Counted from the stretch's first letter, positions 25,410 to 39,100 are shown. The stretch: DNA of 64,000 nucleotides from Nereocystis luetkeana (GCA_031213475.1 JARUPZ010000010.1:12261917-12325916); one strand, 5' to 3'. Numbers and translations are program-made. Notes: generated by a model from the letters alone, not told the origin.

Positions 25410-27960
25410 AATCGAACCGCATAGGAAACACAAATACGGAAACTAAACTGTTTTTTCTGTAAAAGTACAACGTGTACGTCTGAACTCTCGATTTTTGTAT
25501 CATGCTGCAGGGGCGCCCCATAGAAAACAGTTGACACGCCAGGACACGCTGCACAATTTGTTTTCGCTACGCACGGGGGATACTCTAAAAGCAAGTGAAA
25601 AATTGTGTCCCAAAACGTTTGAAGTTCCCATTTCAGTCTGTGATCACAACAACGCTAACCTTGGTTTTCCATTCTGATCTCTGAGGGTGTAGGGTCGTTT
25701 CCTCTTTTTCGGGGGCGCTCGTCGCATGCTCATGCTCGTCAAATATTCACGCATATCCTGCTTTTGACTGCTCTGCTGTACACTGGTAGGCACATGATAG
25801 AATATATTACCACCCAGAAAGGCGTTGGCTTTAGGCCTTTCATCCCTTATTTTAGCAGACAACGAAAATGTACCACCTGTGCCTGGTATGCTGTAATGCT
25901 GTACATGTACTCGTAGCCTATACAAGGAGAGTAATCAACGTCACATCTACATTCCAACTGAAAACTGGGACGGACGCAATTGTAGCTTTTGGTTTGTGTC
26001 AACCGTGCAGGGATGCGGTCATCGCTTGCTGGTAGCTCAACTAAACACAAAAGCACAATTCATCGGTCTCTCCTGATATCTGCGACATAAATCTCTATCT
26101 CTATCTCTCCCCATCACTCTCCGATGCCGAAACATCGTTTTTGTCCTGGTTTTAATGTAAGGCATACCACGCCACGGGCAACCTCTAGACCCCTAGACTT
26201 CAGGTCCAAATGATAACTTGGAGGCCGTCATCTACATTCGCTGGCCTTGCCCAACACGAAGCGGGTTGACCGCGGCTTGAATCTATGTCGGGAGTCGAGA
26301 TCAAAGCATGAGCTGATGAGCGGGTTCAGGCTGTTGATAGTCCAGGAGAAAGCAAATTACCCCGCGCGTTTTTTGTTTTTGTTTTTTTAAGGTATTCGTA
26401 CTGCTGCGGACTGCTGAAACAATTTTTAGGAGAACATCCCCCCCCACCGCTTTTACCACATCGCTGCACACGAAAGAGCAGCAACAGCAGCAACATCAAC
26501 AACAGCAAGACAGGGGTATACCCATTCGCACAACTACCGTTGGTACTACTGCTGTGGCACTGCTGCTATTGCTGCTGCTGCTCCTGCAGTGGGTTTAGCC
26601 GCGCGCGAAATCTGGTACACTTTCACTCGTGTTACTTTTTGTTTTTGTTTTTGCTGTTGAACCTATATGTTTGTTGCGTTGTTATTCGTACTGTTAAAAG
26701 TAATGTACAGCTATTAGTATTACCTGGTACCTGGTATGTATGTACACATACGTCGGCAGAAGCCTAGCCTTTCGTCGGGGTTGGGAAAGCGGCGTACCTA
26801 TCACACCTACCTATACCTATCACACCTACCTATACCTATTGAAGCAGCAGACGACTCCAGCTGGCGTGTTATATGCACGCTCGCCTCACGGCCATAGTAC
26901 CGAGTGCTGGTGTACTGACTGTGCTCTTGTGGGGCCGTATTGACGCGATGTGGGAGTGGAGGCCAGAGGGTCGTACTGGCTGGTATTAGTACTATTAATA
27001 TTTATAATAGTGATTTTACCGGGTACAGCAGTAATGCCACGTCCACCTACCTACTGCTGCGTATGTCCTTGGCCATCCATGTCCATTTGACCTTGGCGAG
27101 GAAGCTACTATTAGTACTACACTTATCTACCTACTCTTCTATGTCCTTGGCCATGCAACTTATTTTGTCTTTGACGAGGACACTACTAATAATACTATTA
27201 ATCCTACTACTACTGCTGCTACTACTACTACTACTATTTAATAGCCCAAAAGTTAAAAATTTTTTACAAAGTTCGAGCATGAACGAAAAGGGATCAGATC
27301 TCCGGGCAAGTATCCGGCAAAGTTCACACGGACCGCTCCATACGAAAGTATAGGTTTGTTTACCTATAGTATGATACTCCCATGTACAGTATTAATAGTA
27401 TTACAAGAGGATGTGCCCGAAGTGCAGCGTGAGGAGAGAGGCGAGACAACTGCACCTATTCATCTATTCATACCTAGAATGTATATATGTATAGATGATA
27501 CCAGGTACAGGCAGTAGTTGTTGTGTTGACGCTCTCCCTATCTATCGCTCGTTTCGCTTTTTCGTACGTTATAGTCGTACATGGGTCGCAAGTCCTGCCC
27601 TGAAGGCTTCATGACTTTATGACTTTATGTACGTACAGTAGCTTCGCCCCTTGTCTCGTTCATGTATACGTACGTACGTCTATGGTAGGTCCTACTGCTA
27701 CGCCGCCGTCGTGACTTTTCTTCAGGCTAGGCTTAGGCTTATACAGCTGTTATTAATAGTAATAGTTGGATGACTAAAGGTCGCCAGCTATAGACAGTAC
27801 AGGCAGTCCAGGTGGTAGTAGTGGTGGGTATTATAGTTTGTCGCGGCGGTGTCAACTATCTGATTGTTTGGGTTCCCTCGTCCGTGGAAAGCTTCTCTGC
27901 TGCCGGGTGCGTATTTCCCGTGGTGTCACTCACTCGAAGAGGGAGAGAGAGCTGATAGGC
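25410..27960. other. Intergenic region, no gene recognised
   Basis: Contains a CTATCTCT run near 26090-26110, CTGCTG-rich stretches at 26470-26590, an 18-bp tandem near 26800-26840 (CACCTACCTATACCTAT) and a CTACTACTA run at 27205-27240. No frame shows recognisable protein similarity. Confidence 0.45.
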
Positions 27961-28839
27961 CTACTGCAACTAAGCCCTAGCGATTCACGGACGCCGAAAT
28001 CGGGTTAAGGCATGCGCCATAAAGTGCGCCGCAGGCAAAACAAAATCGGGTAAGGCACGCTGTAAAGCATTTGCCTTGCGTGCCTTTTCATGCCTTAAAT
28101 GCCTTATCTGGCTAGGGCAAATGCATTAAAAAATGCCTTAGATGTGCCTTACAGCCTTTTTTCACCCTAGCGCGCGTTTGATACATAGAGAAGTGGACAT
28201 ATAGGTTAGGTACGGTATATGCATCACATACGACAAAAGTCGGGCACGATTGGACTGCAAATTCAGCAGCACAATAGGATAAAATGTGCTTGTCTGAGTA
28301 GCAGTAGTGAATTATTGGTAACCCCAAGTACCAGGAACACCGCAATCAACGTCACAGCTTGCATTTTCATAGATACCCCAGCACAGCTCAACATATATAA
28401 ACCACAGTAGTGCGGATGCGTGCATGCGTGCGTACACCGGCGGAAAGGAATATGTACAACAGCAGCACAGCAACAGCAGACTGTATGCGTCCAACTTACC
28501 GCGGTGCTGTGGTCGAGGGTGAGATATTCGTCGGTAGTGTATTCTTCGTATTATAAACCGCCCTCTCCACCCAACTCCAGCATAGCCAAGTTCGTTCGTA
28601 CTCGTATGATAATTATCTTACAATGACTCGGTTTCCCCTGGCGTTATGCTCACGGGCGAACGTCAAACTCTAATCCGGACACAGAGAAGAAAGAGGAAGC
28701 AAAAGAGACAAACAAATCGAAACGTTTTCTGGGACGAAGTATCTCAAGCGTCAGCAGACAACATACAGACTCCCTTCTCCCGCCGCTCCCCCCCCACTAG
28801 TGGCAACCTATTACGCGATGGGGTCGGGTTCGGGAGCAT

Positions 28840-29210
28840 CCTTTCTGGTGCCGCGCCGAATTCCGCGGCTGTGGCGCATCATGACCGTCAGTTCGAACAG
28901 ATCGTTCAAGATGATAGTTGTCTGCTGCGCTGTTGCTGCACGCCAAACACGATGTTCACCACGGAGAACACGCGCTCCATAATCGCTGGTGATGGCTGAA
29001 AAAGCCACAGCTTGCGGACCAGATCGAACCACAGCTTGCGGACCAGATCGAAGCCAGAAGTCCCCGGTGGGGATGGAGTAGCTGGGCAGGCTCTTGGCGT
29101 TTGGGAAGTAGGTGACAAGCTCCAGGGTTGGCCTGACAAAAAACGTCGAGAGCCTGGCGGCTGCCTTTCCCGACTGTCCAGCTTCGTAACGCCCCTCTTC
29201 TAACAGCAAG
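28840..29210 (-). pseudogene. hAT transposase C-terminal (dimerisation) remnant
   Basis: The conserved hAT dimerisation motif is visible as QPSPAIMERVFSVVN followed by FGVQQQRS (about 28920-29000). The expected continuation, LNDLFELTVMMRHSRG, is in a different frame just downstream, and the upstream segment ending GDFWLRSGPQAV is in a third alignment. A 24-bp tandem duplication (29005-29028 and 29029-29052) lies in between. There are at least two frameshifts, so it is not functional. Confidence 0.7.
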
Positions 29211-29438
29211 CGACGCTGCAGGGGGTGCTGACGGCGACGCGGATGCTGGCATCAGCCCGTGGGATGAATCGCTGCCACCGGAGGTACCGGAGGAGCCGCT
29301 GCCACGAGAGCTACCAGCAGAGGAAGAGGATCCATCCATTCCAGCAGCAGCTGGGCCAGCACAGCCGTCTTGTGTGGTATCGATTACCTCACGTGGTGGC
29401 GGCGCCGCACTAGCTGGGCCACCTTCTTGAGTAGACAT
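29210..29438 (-). pseudogene. Ser/Gly/Ala-rich open frame upstream of the transposase remnant
   Basis: Starts with ATG at 29438 (MSTQEGG) and is mostly Ser, Gly, Ala and Pro, including a run of SSSSAGSSRGSGSSG type. It lies inside the hAT element in transposase orientation and probably belonged to its N-terminal coding region or a captured exon. The frame does not connect to the remnant without a shift or splice. Confidence 0.35.
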
Positions 29439-30121
29439 GGTACCCAGCGCCGAACTTTATCGTGGTGTCCCCAACCAACCTAAGTCTCTGCAGATGGCTG
29501 ACCGCTGGCCTGGAGCTTTTAGCAGAGCGACCTATGCTATGTGGCCCCAAACCCCGTTTTCAGGGAGTTCGTAAGTGCGTATATAACGGCGTTATTTTGG
29601 TGCACAAAACGTGCCTTATTGCCCCTTTTCGAGCACAGGTACGTTGCCTTACGGGAGTAAGGCACGAAACAGCGTCTAAGGCAGGCCTCTGCTGCGAAAG
29701 GGCTCTGAGGCATTCTTTGAGACATGACTTATTCGCTAGGGCTTAACTGCAACTCATGGCGCATCAAAACCATCGCCATCGACGATGTCGGGTGTGCCGG
29801 TAAGGCCGTCGGAGTTTATTTTATCATATTTGTCATGTATATCTCTTCCCAGGTATGTGAAATTTGAAACTAGCCAAAATTCCGCCAACCCTAACCCTAC
29901 TAACTTGCCAGGAAGTCATTAGTAGGCAAACTCTAAACCGCCACTAACTTGTCGTGCTGTGACTACAACTAGATTTATCGTACGAAGTAACCTCGGGTAT
30001 TCGTATCATGGACTCCGAGTGATTTATACAGTACCTGCTGGATTGTGAACTGTTTGCTATCGCTGATGTCACACCTGGTATAATACGTTTCTACTGTACT
30101 GATGTACTGTACTGATTTCAG

Positions 30122-33100
30122 GTACCGGGTGTGGTCGAGCACATGCCCCTTCACGTCGAGGAGCACTATGTTGGTCATCGCCGGATCCTATATTCTAAGT
30201 TGGTTTTTGCCAAACCTTGGCATGGCTCTCAACAGCACTCCCTACTGGACCATCGTAAGGTTTGAAGGTCGGTTCACCATTTCAGTAGGAAACAATCTCT
30301 AGAGGTGTAGACGTTGTAAGTAGCTGTAGCTCTGTAGCTGTAGCCCTGTGGCGGTAGCTCTGTAGAGTTGTACGAGTAGCTTTAGAACTGTAGAGCTGTT
30401 CGAGTGTTTGAAGCCATTCGAGTAGTCTAGCTGTACGAGTAGCTTAGAGGTGAGGAGTTGTAACAATCGTATTTGCGGTAGGAGGGCTGCGCGAGTAGCT
30501 GCATTGTATAGCTGTTGACCAGGTGCCAGTGGTTGTAGATATGTAGGAGTAGATGTCCAGTAGAGTCTACCAGGCACCCTGGTGCCCGGTCTATTTCAAA
30601 GTGGGTGTAGTGATAATGAGTAGCCCTAACCCGGAGCAGCTGCACTACTGCGGTATCACTATTCATCCTGCCCTGTTTTTGTTCTGTTTTGTTGTGTTTT
30701 GTTCTGTTCGGTTCGGTTCTGTCCTGCCCTATCCCGTGCTGCTGTTGCCTTCCGTTCCGTGTCCTATCCTGCCCTCCCCTGTCTGTTTTGTTCTATTCTG
30801 TTGGATCCTGTCCTGCGCTGCCGCGGTGTGGGCGCATGTCTGCAGTTTACCGGGTGGCGACGACTGTATTTAGTAGTGGCTCGCTCATGACGACAGTCTT
30901 CGGTCTCATGTCCTTCAATAACATCGGGCCCAAGCTGGAGCGGTCCTTCGGTCAGTAAACTCTTTTGTGTTTGTCTATACTTGCAGAGCGGTCCTTCGGT
31001 CAGTAAACTCTTTTGTGCTCGTCTACCCTTGTATGTACCCTTGTATGCTTGCACGATGGAGATGATGAGGAGGCTCATGTTCATTTGTATGTTGTTGGTG
31101 GTGATTATAAAGATTGTTCTGCTCATGATTATGGTCATGATGTTTGTGGGATGATGACCATTGCGGTGATGCTGCTGATAATGAGGTTGATGATGTGGAT
31201 GATGAACACTGTGATGATGATTGTGATGGTGTGACCATTGTGATGACGATTATGATGGTGATGCTGGTAAGGATCATGATAATGGCGCTGATGATTATGC
31301 TGATGGTGATCGTGATGGTGATGTTGATGATGTTGATGCGTGTCATAATGTTGTCAGTGCTAGTGGTGATGCTGACGATAGTGGTACTGATGATGAAGAT
31401 GGGAATGTCGATGGTTATGGTGGTTTGTGATGGCGATGTTCTCGCAAATTGCTTCTGGAATCTATACTCGCCCGTGGTCGCGCATCAGCCTCGCCGTCGC
31501 TGCCTGTATACCAGCACTGCAAACACGACCTAACCCAAATTTTAATTGTGGCAGTTTTCCGTCGAAAAGGGCCTTGCATCTGTAACGGGAGTTATAAATC
31601 GCCCGGGCTGATGTTGCTCGTGCTGCTCGTGCTGCTCCTGCTGCTGTGTGTTTTGCCGGTGGGTTCCGTGCTGCTGCCGTGGCGTTTTTTCCCCTTGATC
31701 GGTCTCGTAAGGATCGACGGGATTGTTGGCCCTGATTGGCACCCTCACGGTGCTGACGAACGTGGTCTTCATCGCCTTGTGCTTGATGCTCATGCTATTG
31801 GGGGAGGTGGGTGGGACTGACTGACTGACTGACTGATTGACTGACTGACTGACTGACTGACTGACTGAGTGCCCACCTGCAAATATATTGCGTGGTATTA
31901 CACAGTAGTATGGAAGCATGGTATAATATTGTACATCAGTATTGCACCCGTACGGCAATGTTGTAAGGCACGACGGTATGGTAAGGTATGTGTGTGGTAT
32001 GGTACGGGAGTACGGTACGGGACAGCAGTTTGATACGTTAGTATGGTACGATAGTATGGTACGATAGTGGTACGATACAGTGGCATGGAACGGCTCAGCA
32101 GTATACCAGACGCGATACAACAGCACAAAGCGGCTCGGCAGTATAGTACGGCACAGGACTTTGGTACGGTACAGCAGGATATAGCAACACTTGCCGAAGA
32201 AACGGCGAGTACGTATTTCTGTTGACCGGCACATAACTTCACGGAGGACTATTACTGACTTTAACGGCGCGCGCTTGCCTTATTGCAGTTGGAGCATCTC
32301 TTAACCCTATAAGGCAAGATGGTACATACCACTGTGTTACCAAAATGTTGTCGAGATGTTATCAACATGTCATGCTTTGTTGTGTGCTGATGGGTGTGGT
32401 GGAACGTCGTCGGCCGCTGATTGGTCAGGAAGAGGCGTTGTTTTTCTCGTCTGCCGGGATTTGGAACCTCATCATCTCTCTCACAGCGATCGAGTGCATG
32501 GCTTCGCCGAATACCCCCAGGAGGTCAGATGGTGGGGTGTGTCCTGTTATGACGTGTTGTGGTGTGTTGTGGTGTGGCGTGTAGTGCAGTGCAGTCTACA
32601 GCAATAGCAAATTGCTTGTAGAACAGTGTACCTGGTAGTGCAAGACAGTTATTGTATCGTGTATCGTGTAGTGGTATGGTATGGTGTAGTGTAATATGCT
32701 ACCAGGGACAGGGACAGGGACAGGGTAGTGCGGTGTCATGGTGTCATGTGGTGTGGTGCAGTTTATTAGGGTGTAGTGTACCAGGTAGTGTATTGAGGGG
32801 AGGTGTCTTCTGTTTTGTATAGTGTGGCCTGGAGTCTACTCTAGTCTTCTAGTCTAGCGTATAGTTTACAGTTCCAGTCTAATATCGTATATTCTAGTTC
32901 TTTTATTCTTTTTTTCCTCCGGCGGACTGGTAAAAATAAGGCTTGTGCTCACCACACTTCCACGTTCAATTATAGCACATTCTGGTGATAGCGCGGTGCC
33001 GCCCATTGTAGTTGAGCGCTAGCGTAGCCAAGCGTATTAACACGGAAATTTCATTAGCATCGCTTGTGGTGAGGTCGTCCAGGCGTGGGTGGGTGGGTGG

Positions 33101-36100
33101 GGGGGGTGTAGTCGATATCATGCATGGCCGTAGTCGTGTGACGATCGTGTGGGGGGGTGGTCAAGGCACACGAAAAGCTAATGTCCGCACAAAACTCCCC
33201 GTATCGTGGTTATTAACAGGTTCTTCGTCATCCCCTTCGACATCCCCGGAAAGTACTATCCTCTATTTCTGACCTTTATATTCGGCTTCATGAGGCAAAG
33301 GTGGATGGACCTGTTCTGCGCTGTTGGAGTGGGGTACGCCTACGCTAATGCAAGTTTTCGCTAGTTTTTCATGTAGTGTCGTTTTCTCTGTTTTTCGCAT
33401 CGCATTCCCTGGGTATCTGCTACGTGTATGCTTCGGAGTGTACCTAGGCTTTCTTGTGGATATCTTTCTCCCGAGCGTGCTCGGTTGGTACATCCCTGGC
33501 CTCTCAGAGCTCCCACTTGGACACCGCCCCCGACTATTACGTGCCGGCGAGAGTGTTTTTTGGTTTATTTATTCTTTTGTTTGGGGTGCGTGCGTGTACC
33601 CAGAGCACGGCACCGCGGGCGAGCCCGACGCCGTTCGGGTGTCAACGGGCGGTAGCATGTAGAGGGGGGGTTGGAAAAGGCGCGGTCGCCGTTTACGTGG
33701 CTAGGCGTCGCGTGCCCATCGAAATACGAGGGAGGCATGAATGGGCTCTGTCTGGCCTGCTGGTGTCGGGTTGGATATATTATGTACGAGTCTATGAGGA
33801 TCTTTTTGGTGTTCTATAGAACATTCAAGCAGTGCTTATTTTTGCGACCAAGCTGAATTTCAGAGAGAGAGCATCGCAGTCTGAGCACCAACATTGCTGA
33901 ACTGGCGAACGAGGGCCGCGGTGAGCACCGGGCTTCACGCGAGGCGGGCGACGGGGCTCACTGGGGCAGGGAGGGAGGGAAGCTTAAGCTTTACCCGGAC
34001 CGAATCGGTGGCAAGGTGGTCGCGAGAGGGGCGGGAAGCGTACGAGGCTGAGAGAAGCTCCGCTGTTCGTAATTGTTTTTAACCGGCGCAAGGTGTTCCA
34101 ATGAGGCGGAAAATAAGTACATCGGAGAGGGCGGGGATTGTTTTTTTTCATTCAATTTTTCGTCCGTTTTCATTAGCTTTTGACTGACCTTGCGGTGAGT
34201 TGCCGTGCTGTGCTTTCTCTTTCGTATATACTTGTCAAGATAAGCATGCTCTACTGTACAACAGTACGTACATGCATGCGGCGTCTGGGTTGGTTTCAGG
34301 GGTGGAGCATGGAGCTCTTGGCACTTGCAAGTCACCTGTTTGCACCGTTCAATTATTTCTCGTGAGCGAGCGCCCGCCCGCTGCACGAAGCGCCTTGTAC
34401 CTGCCTATAGTATTTTGTTTTTCGCTCGGACGGGACCCTTTGTAGCTGTTTTGTTTTGGCACGGACTAGGTTTTAGGGAATTAGTTACTTGAAGAAAATA
34501 TTTTGTTTATCATCATACTCGTAGTACGTATTTTTTGCTTCCCGCACCGTCGACGTCGATTTCCGGGGGCGTGTGGTGTCGTTCTCTCACTGTTTTTCCC
34601 GTTTTTCCGGGGTGCCTGTTATCTGGTACGCTAATATGTTTGTGGCACTATGTAAGTAGATATTTCTTGTGCGGTTTCCCCACCTTGGACGGCGACATTT
34701 TTGTTTGTGACGACAGGGGCGGCTGGACAGGCTGAAACCGTCGAGGTCGCGATTGGCCGGCTGGGAGTCTGGATGCCTGTCAAACTTCATCCAGAGATCG
34801 GTGAGCCCGTGGACAGGACTTGGACCGTTACATTTCTTAGGGTTAGGGCGTAGGCTACTCTATGTACCAGGACTGGGAGTTAGCCCACTTGAGCCGCCGA
34901 CAATACTGCCTAGGTGGTTCAGTTGGTTGCTGTGGTAATATTTTTAATTCATTCCAAAAACGTCAACAGCGGGTTCGACCGATTGAGTAGTTGATACTCA
35001 AATTAGCTAGCTTCGTGGTACACGGGGCGGGCTTGTGGAGCTCCGCGTCTTTACTGTTGTTTCTGTGCATCGACTTGTGTTTTTTATCCGACTACGGAAT
35101 GTCAGTTGGTGGGCTAACCTCGTCACCCAACTATTAACTATTAACTATTAGGTAGCCGCCAAGTCAGGAGTAGTAAGCTAAGTCATAGCCCTACTGATTA
35201 GTATTTTTGTAGAATGATCTCGTCTAGTCTAGATGTAGAACTATGGGTGCTTTAGAGGGCGATGCTGATGCTGAGGACACTGACGTAGGCTGCCGCGCGC
35301 CTTGGTGTAAGGCGTAGCGGCCGTCCTGAGTTGTCCTGTCCTTCCCCATTTGCGTCCTGGTCTATGAAACCCTGGTTTGTACTGTCCTAGTGTACGAGTA
35401 GTCATTTCATGATGTCATCTCATACTGTGTCTCTTCCTCTTGAAGTCCTGCCCCTTGCTGTCCTGTGTGATATTGTCCTGTTATGTCATGATCATAAATC
35501 ATGATGTTCTGTTGTTGCGTCGTCTCCTGCTATTAATAGTATCACATGACATCATACTGTCATGCCATGCTACCATGTCGTGCGATTACACGATATCATC
35601 TCATGTTCTAATACGATGTCATGCTCTAATACTATCTCGCATTCCATGTCTCTCCCTCTTCCTGTCATGTCGTGCTGACCCTATCCCACGTAATATCATC
35701 ACCCGTCACCAAATATCTTGAACCCTGACCTTAGGGCTACATCATCAACGGGGCCGCGCTAGGAGACGAAGCTCTCGCCACCGCCCTCAACAACCCAGCA
35801 GATCACCCATCCAACCAAGGAAACAGTGGAGGCGGCGGCGATGGCGGGGGCGGGGGCGGGTTTTCGAGCTTTTTTGGAGGCGGAGGGCAGGGGGAGGGGG
35901 GGGGCGCAACCGGAGAAAGCGGGAGTGGACTGGACGGCGGCGAATCCGGTGATTACGTAGGGTTAGGGTTAGGGTTAGGGTTAGCGTCGATAATAGGGTC
36001 TGAATCCCCACCTTGCTTGACAGTTGACATTCCCATAGGTGCTTGTAACTTCTATGTTTCACCCATTTTGCTATTGGAATCGTGGGGGGGGGGTTCCGTC

Positions 36101-39100
36101 CAATCATGGTTCTGGCTTACCGGTGGGGTTAGACGCGCTGTTGGCGAGGTATGACTACACGTCATCCTTTTGCGGGCCGGGGCTGGCTGAACTGGGCGGT
36201 CAGAGAGGGTGGGGGGTGGGAACGCGCTGTTTTTTTGTTGGTGGGTCAGGTTTTTGATTCCCGCCCTGCCGCAGGGGTTATATTTCGCTGCATCTCTTTT
36301 GCATGTTCCTTGCTCATGTTTGAAGCGTTTGGTTACGGCGAGGTAGTGTTTCACACCAGCCTTGCCCGTGTGATTACTGAAAAAAAAAACAGCATGGCAG
36401 CCAGTCGATTCGTCCGATAAGTCCGTTCGCCCTAACATGTGACCGCTTTCTTTAGTCTAGTAGATGTTGCGATAATCGTTGTGGTTGCGATTTCCTCCCA
36501 GAGGGTTATGATGTTACGATGCTCCCTTGAAAATTTCAGACGGAACAGTTGACGATAAGCAGTGACCACTACAACAACGGGCACTGCGTGATTGGGGGGT
36601 GTATGTGTGTGCCACCTCTTGCGCTGGTTTTGCCTGTTGCTGCTGGGGCTTTTTTTACAGTAGGAAAGTCTATACGTAAAATATAGGACTTTTTTTGTAC
36701 TATTAGTAGGAAGGGCGCAAATCTGTACATGAATGGGTTAGGGTTAGGGTTAGATTTTTCTTAGTATTGAGCAAGAGGTTGCCATACTTTATTCCAACTC
36801 GCCTTGTAATTCATCTTGGGTCGATCGGTGTTCGTCGGCTGTGTCACAATGGGGGTCGTTCAATGGTTGGTGCCCCGAGTCACAATGGTTGAATGCAAGG
36901 AGTCGGACGGCACGGGCACAACATTATCCTACGCCTACCCCTACTGCTGGGCCCTCACGCTTCTCCCACAGGCGCCTGATAGCAATGAAGTTATTGTTTG
37001 GGTGGCTAGCTCGGGATCCCATAAGGGTTATAGTGCATGTGCTGTATTCGCATAATTTGCTTAAACCTACGGTGACATTGGTCGCGATATTTCTGTAGTC
37101 CTGGTGCCGATTTCCACCCTGATCATGGGGTCCCATAAGGGTTGGTGCATGTGCTGTATGTGCTGCATGTGCTGTATTTGCTTAACTTGCTTGAACCTGC
37201 AGTGACGATCGCGATATTTCTGTAGTTCTGGTGCCGATTTCCACCCTAACCTCATTTGAAGTATTTCGTTTTCGTTTGAGTGTTTTTACGTACCAGGTAC
37301 CAGGTAGTCTGTTATTTCCCCTCCAACCTGTCAACCTCGTTGACCCCGCAAGCTCGATGTCTCTCCCCCTTTCCCTAACCCTAACCCTAACCCTTACTCT
37401 ATTTGTCTCTCTCTGTCTTTATCCACGGACGTCAGGATTCGGTTCGAACAACGTGATCAAAAAGGGAGGCACCCGTGGGGGAAAGGGCGGCAAGGATTCT
37501 TTTGCGGGGTCCGGGCAGACCCTGGGCGGGGGGGGCGGCGGCAGACAATCAGGACGAAGGTGCTTGCCTCGGTTGCTTTTCTTTTCCTGGGCTAGACGAG
37601 GCTAGATGAGGCTAGGCAAGGCTAGACAGGGTCAGGGTTAGGGCTATAGGCTAAGACAGGCCAAGCCAGGCTTTAGGTTAGGGTAGGGTAGGCAAGGTTA
37701 GGCAAGGATTGGCTAGACAAGGCTAGGTTTGGCTGTAGGCTACCTCGTCGGGTGGGCTAGGAAAGGCCAAGCTAGGTATGGGTTGGCAAGGCCAGGCTAG
37801 GTAAGACACTAGGCCAAGCTAGGCTAGGCTAAGCGAGAGCACAGGCCAGGCAAGCCTAGGCTAGGCAGGGCAAGGCTAGGCAATGTTCGGCAAGTCTAGA
37901 GGAAAGGCTGTGCTATTCTATGGTAGGCTAGGCTAGGCTAGGCTTGGCTTGGCTTAGGGCAAGCTAGACGGGGCAAGGCTACGAAGGGTTAGGGTTAGGG
38001 CTAGGTTAGGCAAGGGTTAGGCAAGACTATGCCAAGCTAGGCTAGGCTTGCAAGCTAGGCGAGGATAAGCAAGACTAGACAATCTTCGGCTGAGCAAGGT
38101 AATACCAGGGTAAGCCAGGCCAGGCGAGGGTGGGGTAGGCTAGGCAAGGCCAGACTAGGCCGAACTATTGGCTAGAGTACGCTACAGGCTAGGCTAGGCT
38201 ATGCTGTAGGCTAGACCTGATGACGACTGTCTGCTCATTGTTTTTCAGCCGGAAACGATGTAAGGATCTGCGATAACACGCCCAACCCGCTTCCATATGA
38301 AACAAACCCCAGATTCGACGTGAACAAAGGTCGTTTTTTTGCGCTGTTCTTGTTCACAACGTTTATTTTTCCCGACCGACCCATCTCTTTTTCGCAAATT
38401 ACTTTTAGGCGACCCTTATTATTTCGAGTGACTTTGATTGTTTCTCCTTCACAATTACTCAAATTATCTTGTCGGCACCACCTGGTCATCGTATTCTTCC
38501 CACCGCACAGCCAAACGCAACACGACCCAGAGACAGCGCGCTTGGCGAGACTGGCGGCGTTGGAAGGACGCGGTGCTGGTGGAGGCGGCAGGGGCGCTAG
38601 CGGTGCGCGGGGGGGAGAGGCGGCGGTCCCGCTGATGATGGCCAGCGACGACAGTGTGTTGGCGCTCCAGGTATAGACTCAAACCAGAGTACAGCAGTAG
38701 ACGTATACTGAAGTATATATGGTGTGGCTTTGAAACAGTATACTGTGGTTTGGGACAGTGTACTTTGGTTTCGGACAGTATGGTGTGGTTTGGGACACCA
38801 TTTAGCGAGACATGAGACGAGGTGGTATGGTATGGGATGTTTGTGCGGCAGTGTATTCAGTCACCGTGCTGGGTCTTCACGGTAGTTCTTGGAAATTGTA
38901 TAAAAAATTACCTACGTTACTACGAGAAGCTTCCCTCGGGCAGGATAACACGGTTTTAGGGAAGGCTAAGTCATAACAGATGCTTATCAGGTGTCCTCAA
39001 AGCATGACACCCAGCTACGTATTTCTTATCCCGGGGAACGATTATGAGTGATCAGCGCTGAAGCTCATGCTGAACATTTTCGGATGGCAAACACAATAAT

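Larger units (their letters stand above)
27971..29745. mobile_element. hAT-superfamily DNA transposon, degenerate
   Basis: The perfect 13-bp terminal inverted repeats TAAGCCCTAGCGA (27971-27983) and TCGCTAGGGCTTA (29733-29745) are flanked by the 8-bp direct repeat ACTGCAAC (27963-27970 and 29746-29753). The 8-bp duplication and TIR length are characteristic of hAT. Subterminal regions on both sides are crowded with AAGGCA/TGCCTT words in both orientations, as in hAT transposase-binding regions. The interior holds a broken transposase on the minus strand. Confidence 0.9.

Noticed and set aside
31013-31533. Long Asp/Met/Val-rich open frames on both strands
   Set aside because: They run through a GATGAT satellite in an intron; composition is dictated by the repeat.
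31816-31868. CRISPR-like array
   Set aside because: It is a simple 4-bp microsatellite without spacers; no other repeat-spacer structure was seen in the window.
33378-33570. Membrane-like open frame (FGVYLGFLVDIFLPSVLG) as the sixth rhomboid helix
   Set aside because: Its possible donors do not give phase 0, which the next exon needs. The segment at 33735-33783 gives the right phase and better matches the family (LSGLLVSGWIYY), though this boundary remains the weakest.
38264-38275. Mini-exon after TTTTTCAG at 38248 in the rhomboid-UBA gene
   Set aside because: The exon ending at 37559 (phase 2) joins directly to 38511 with a Ser codon, and the mini-exon would break the phase or add a stop.
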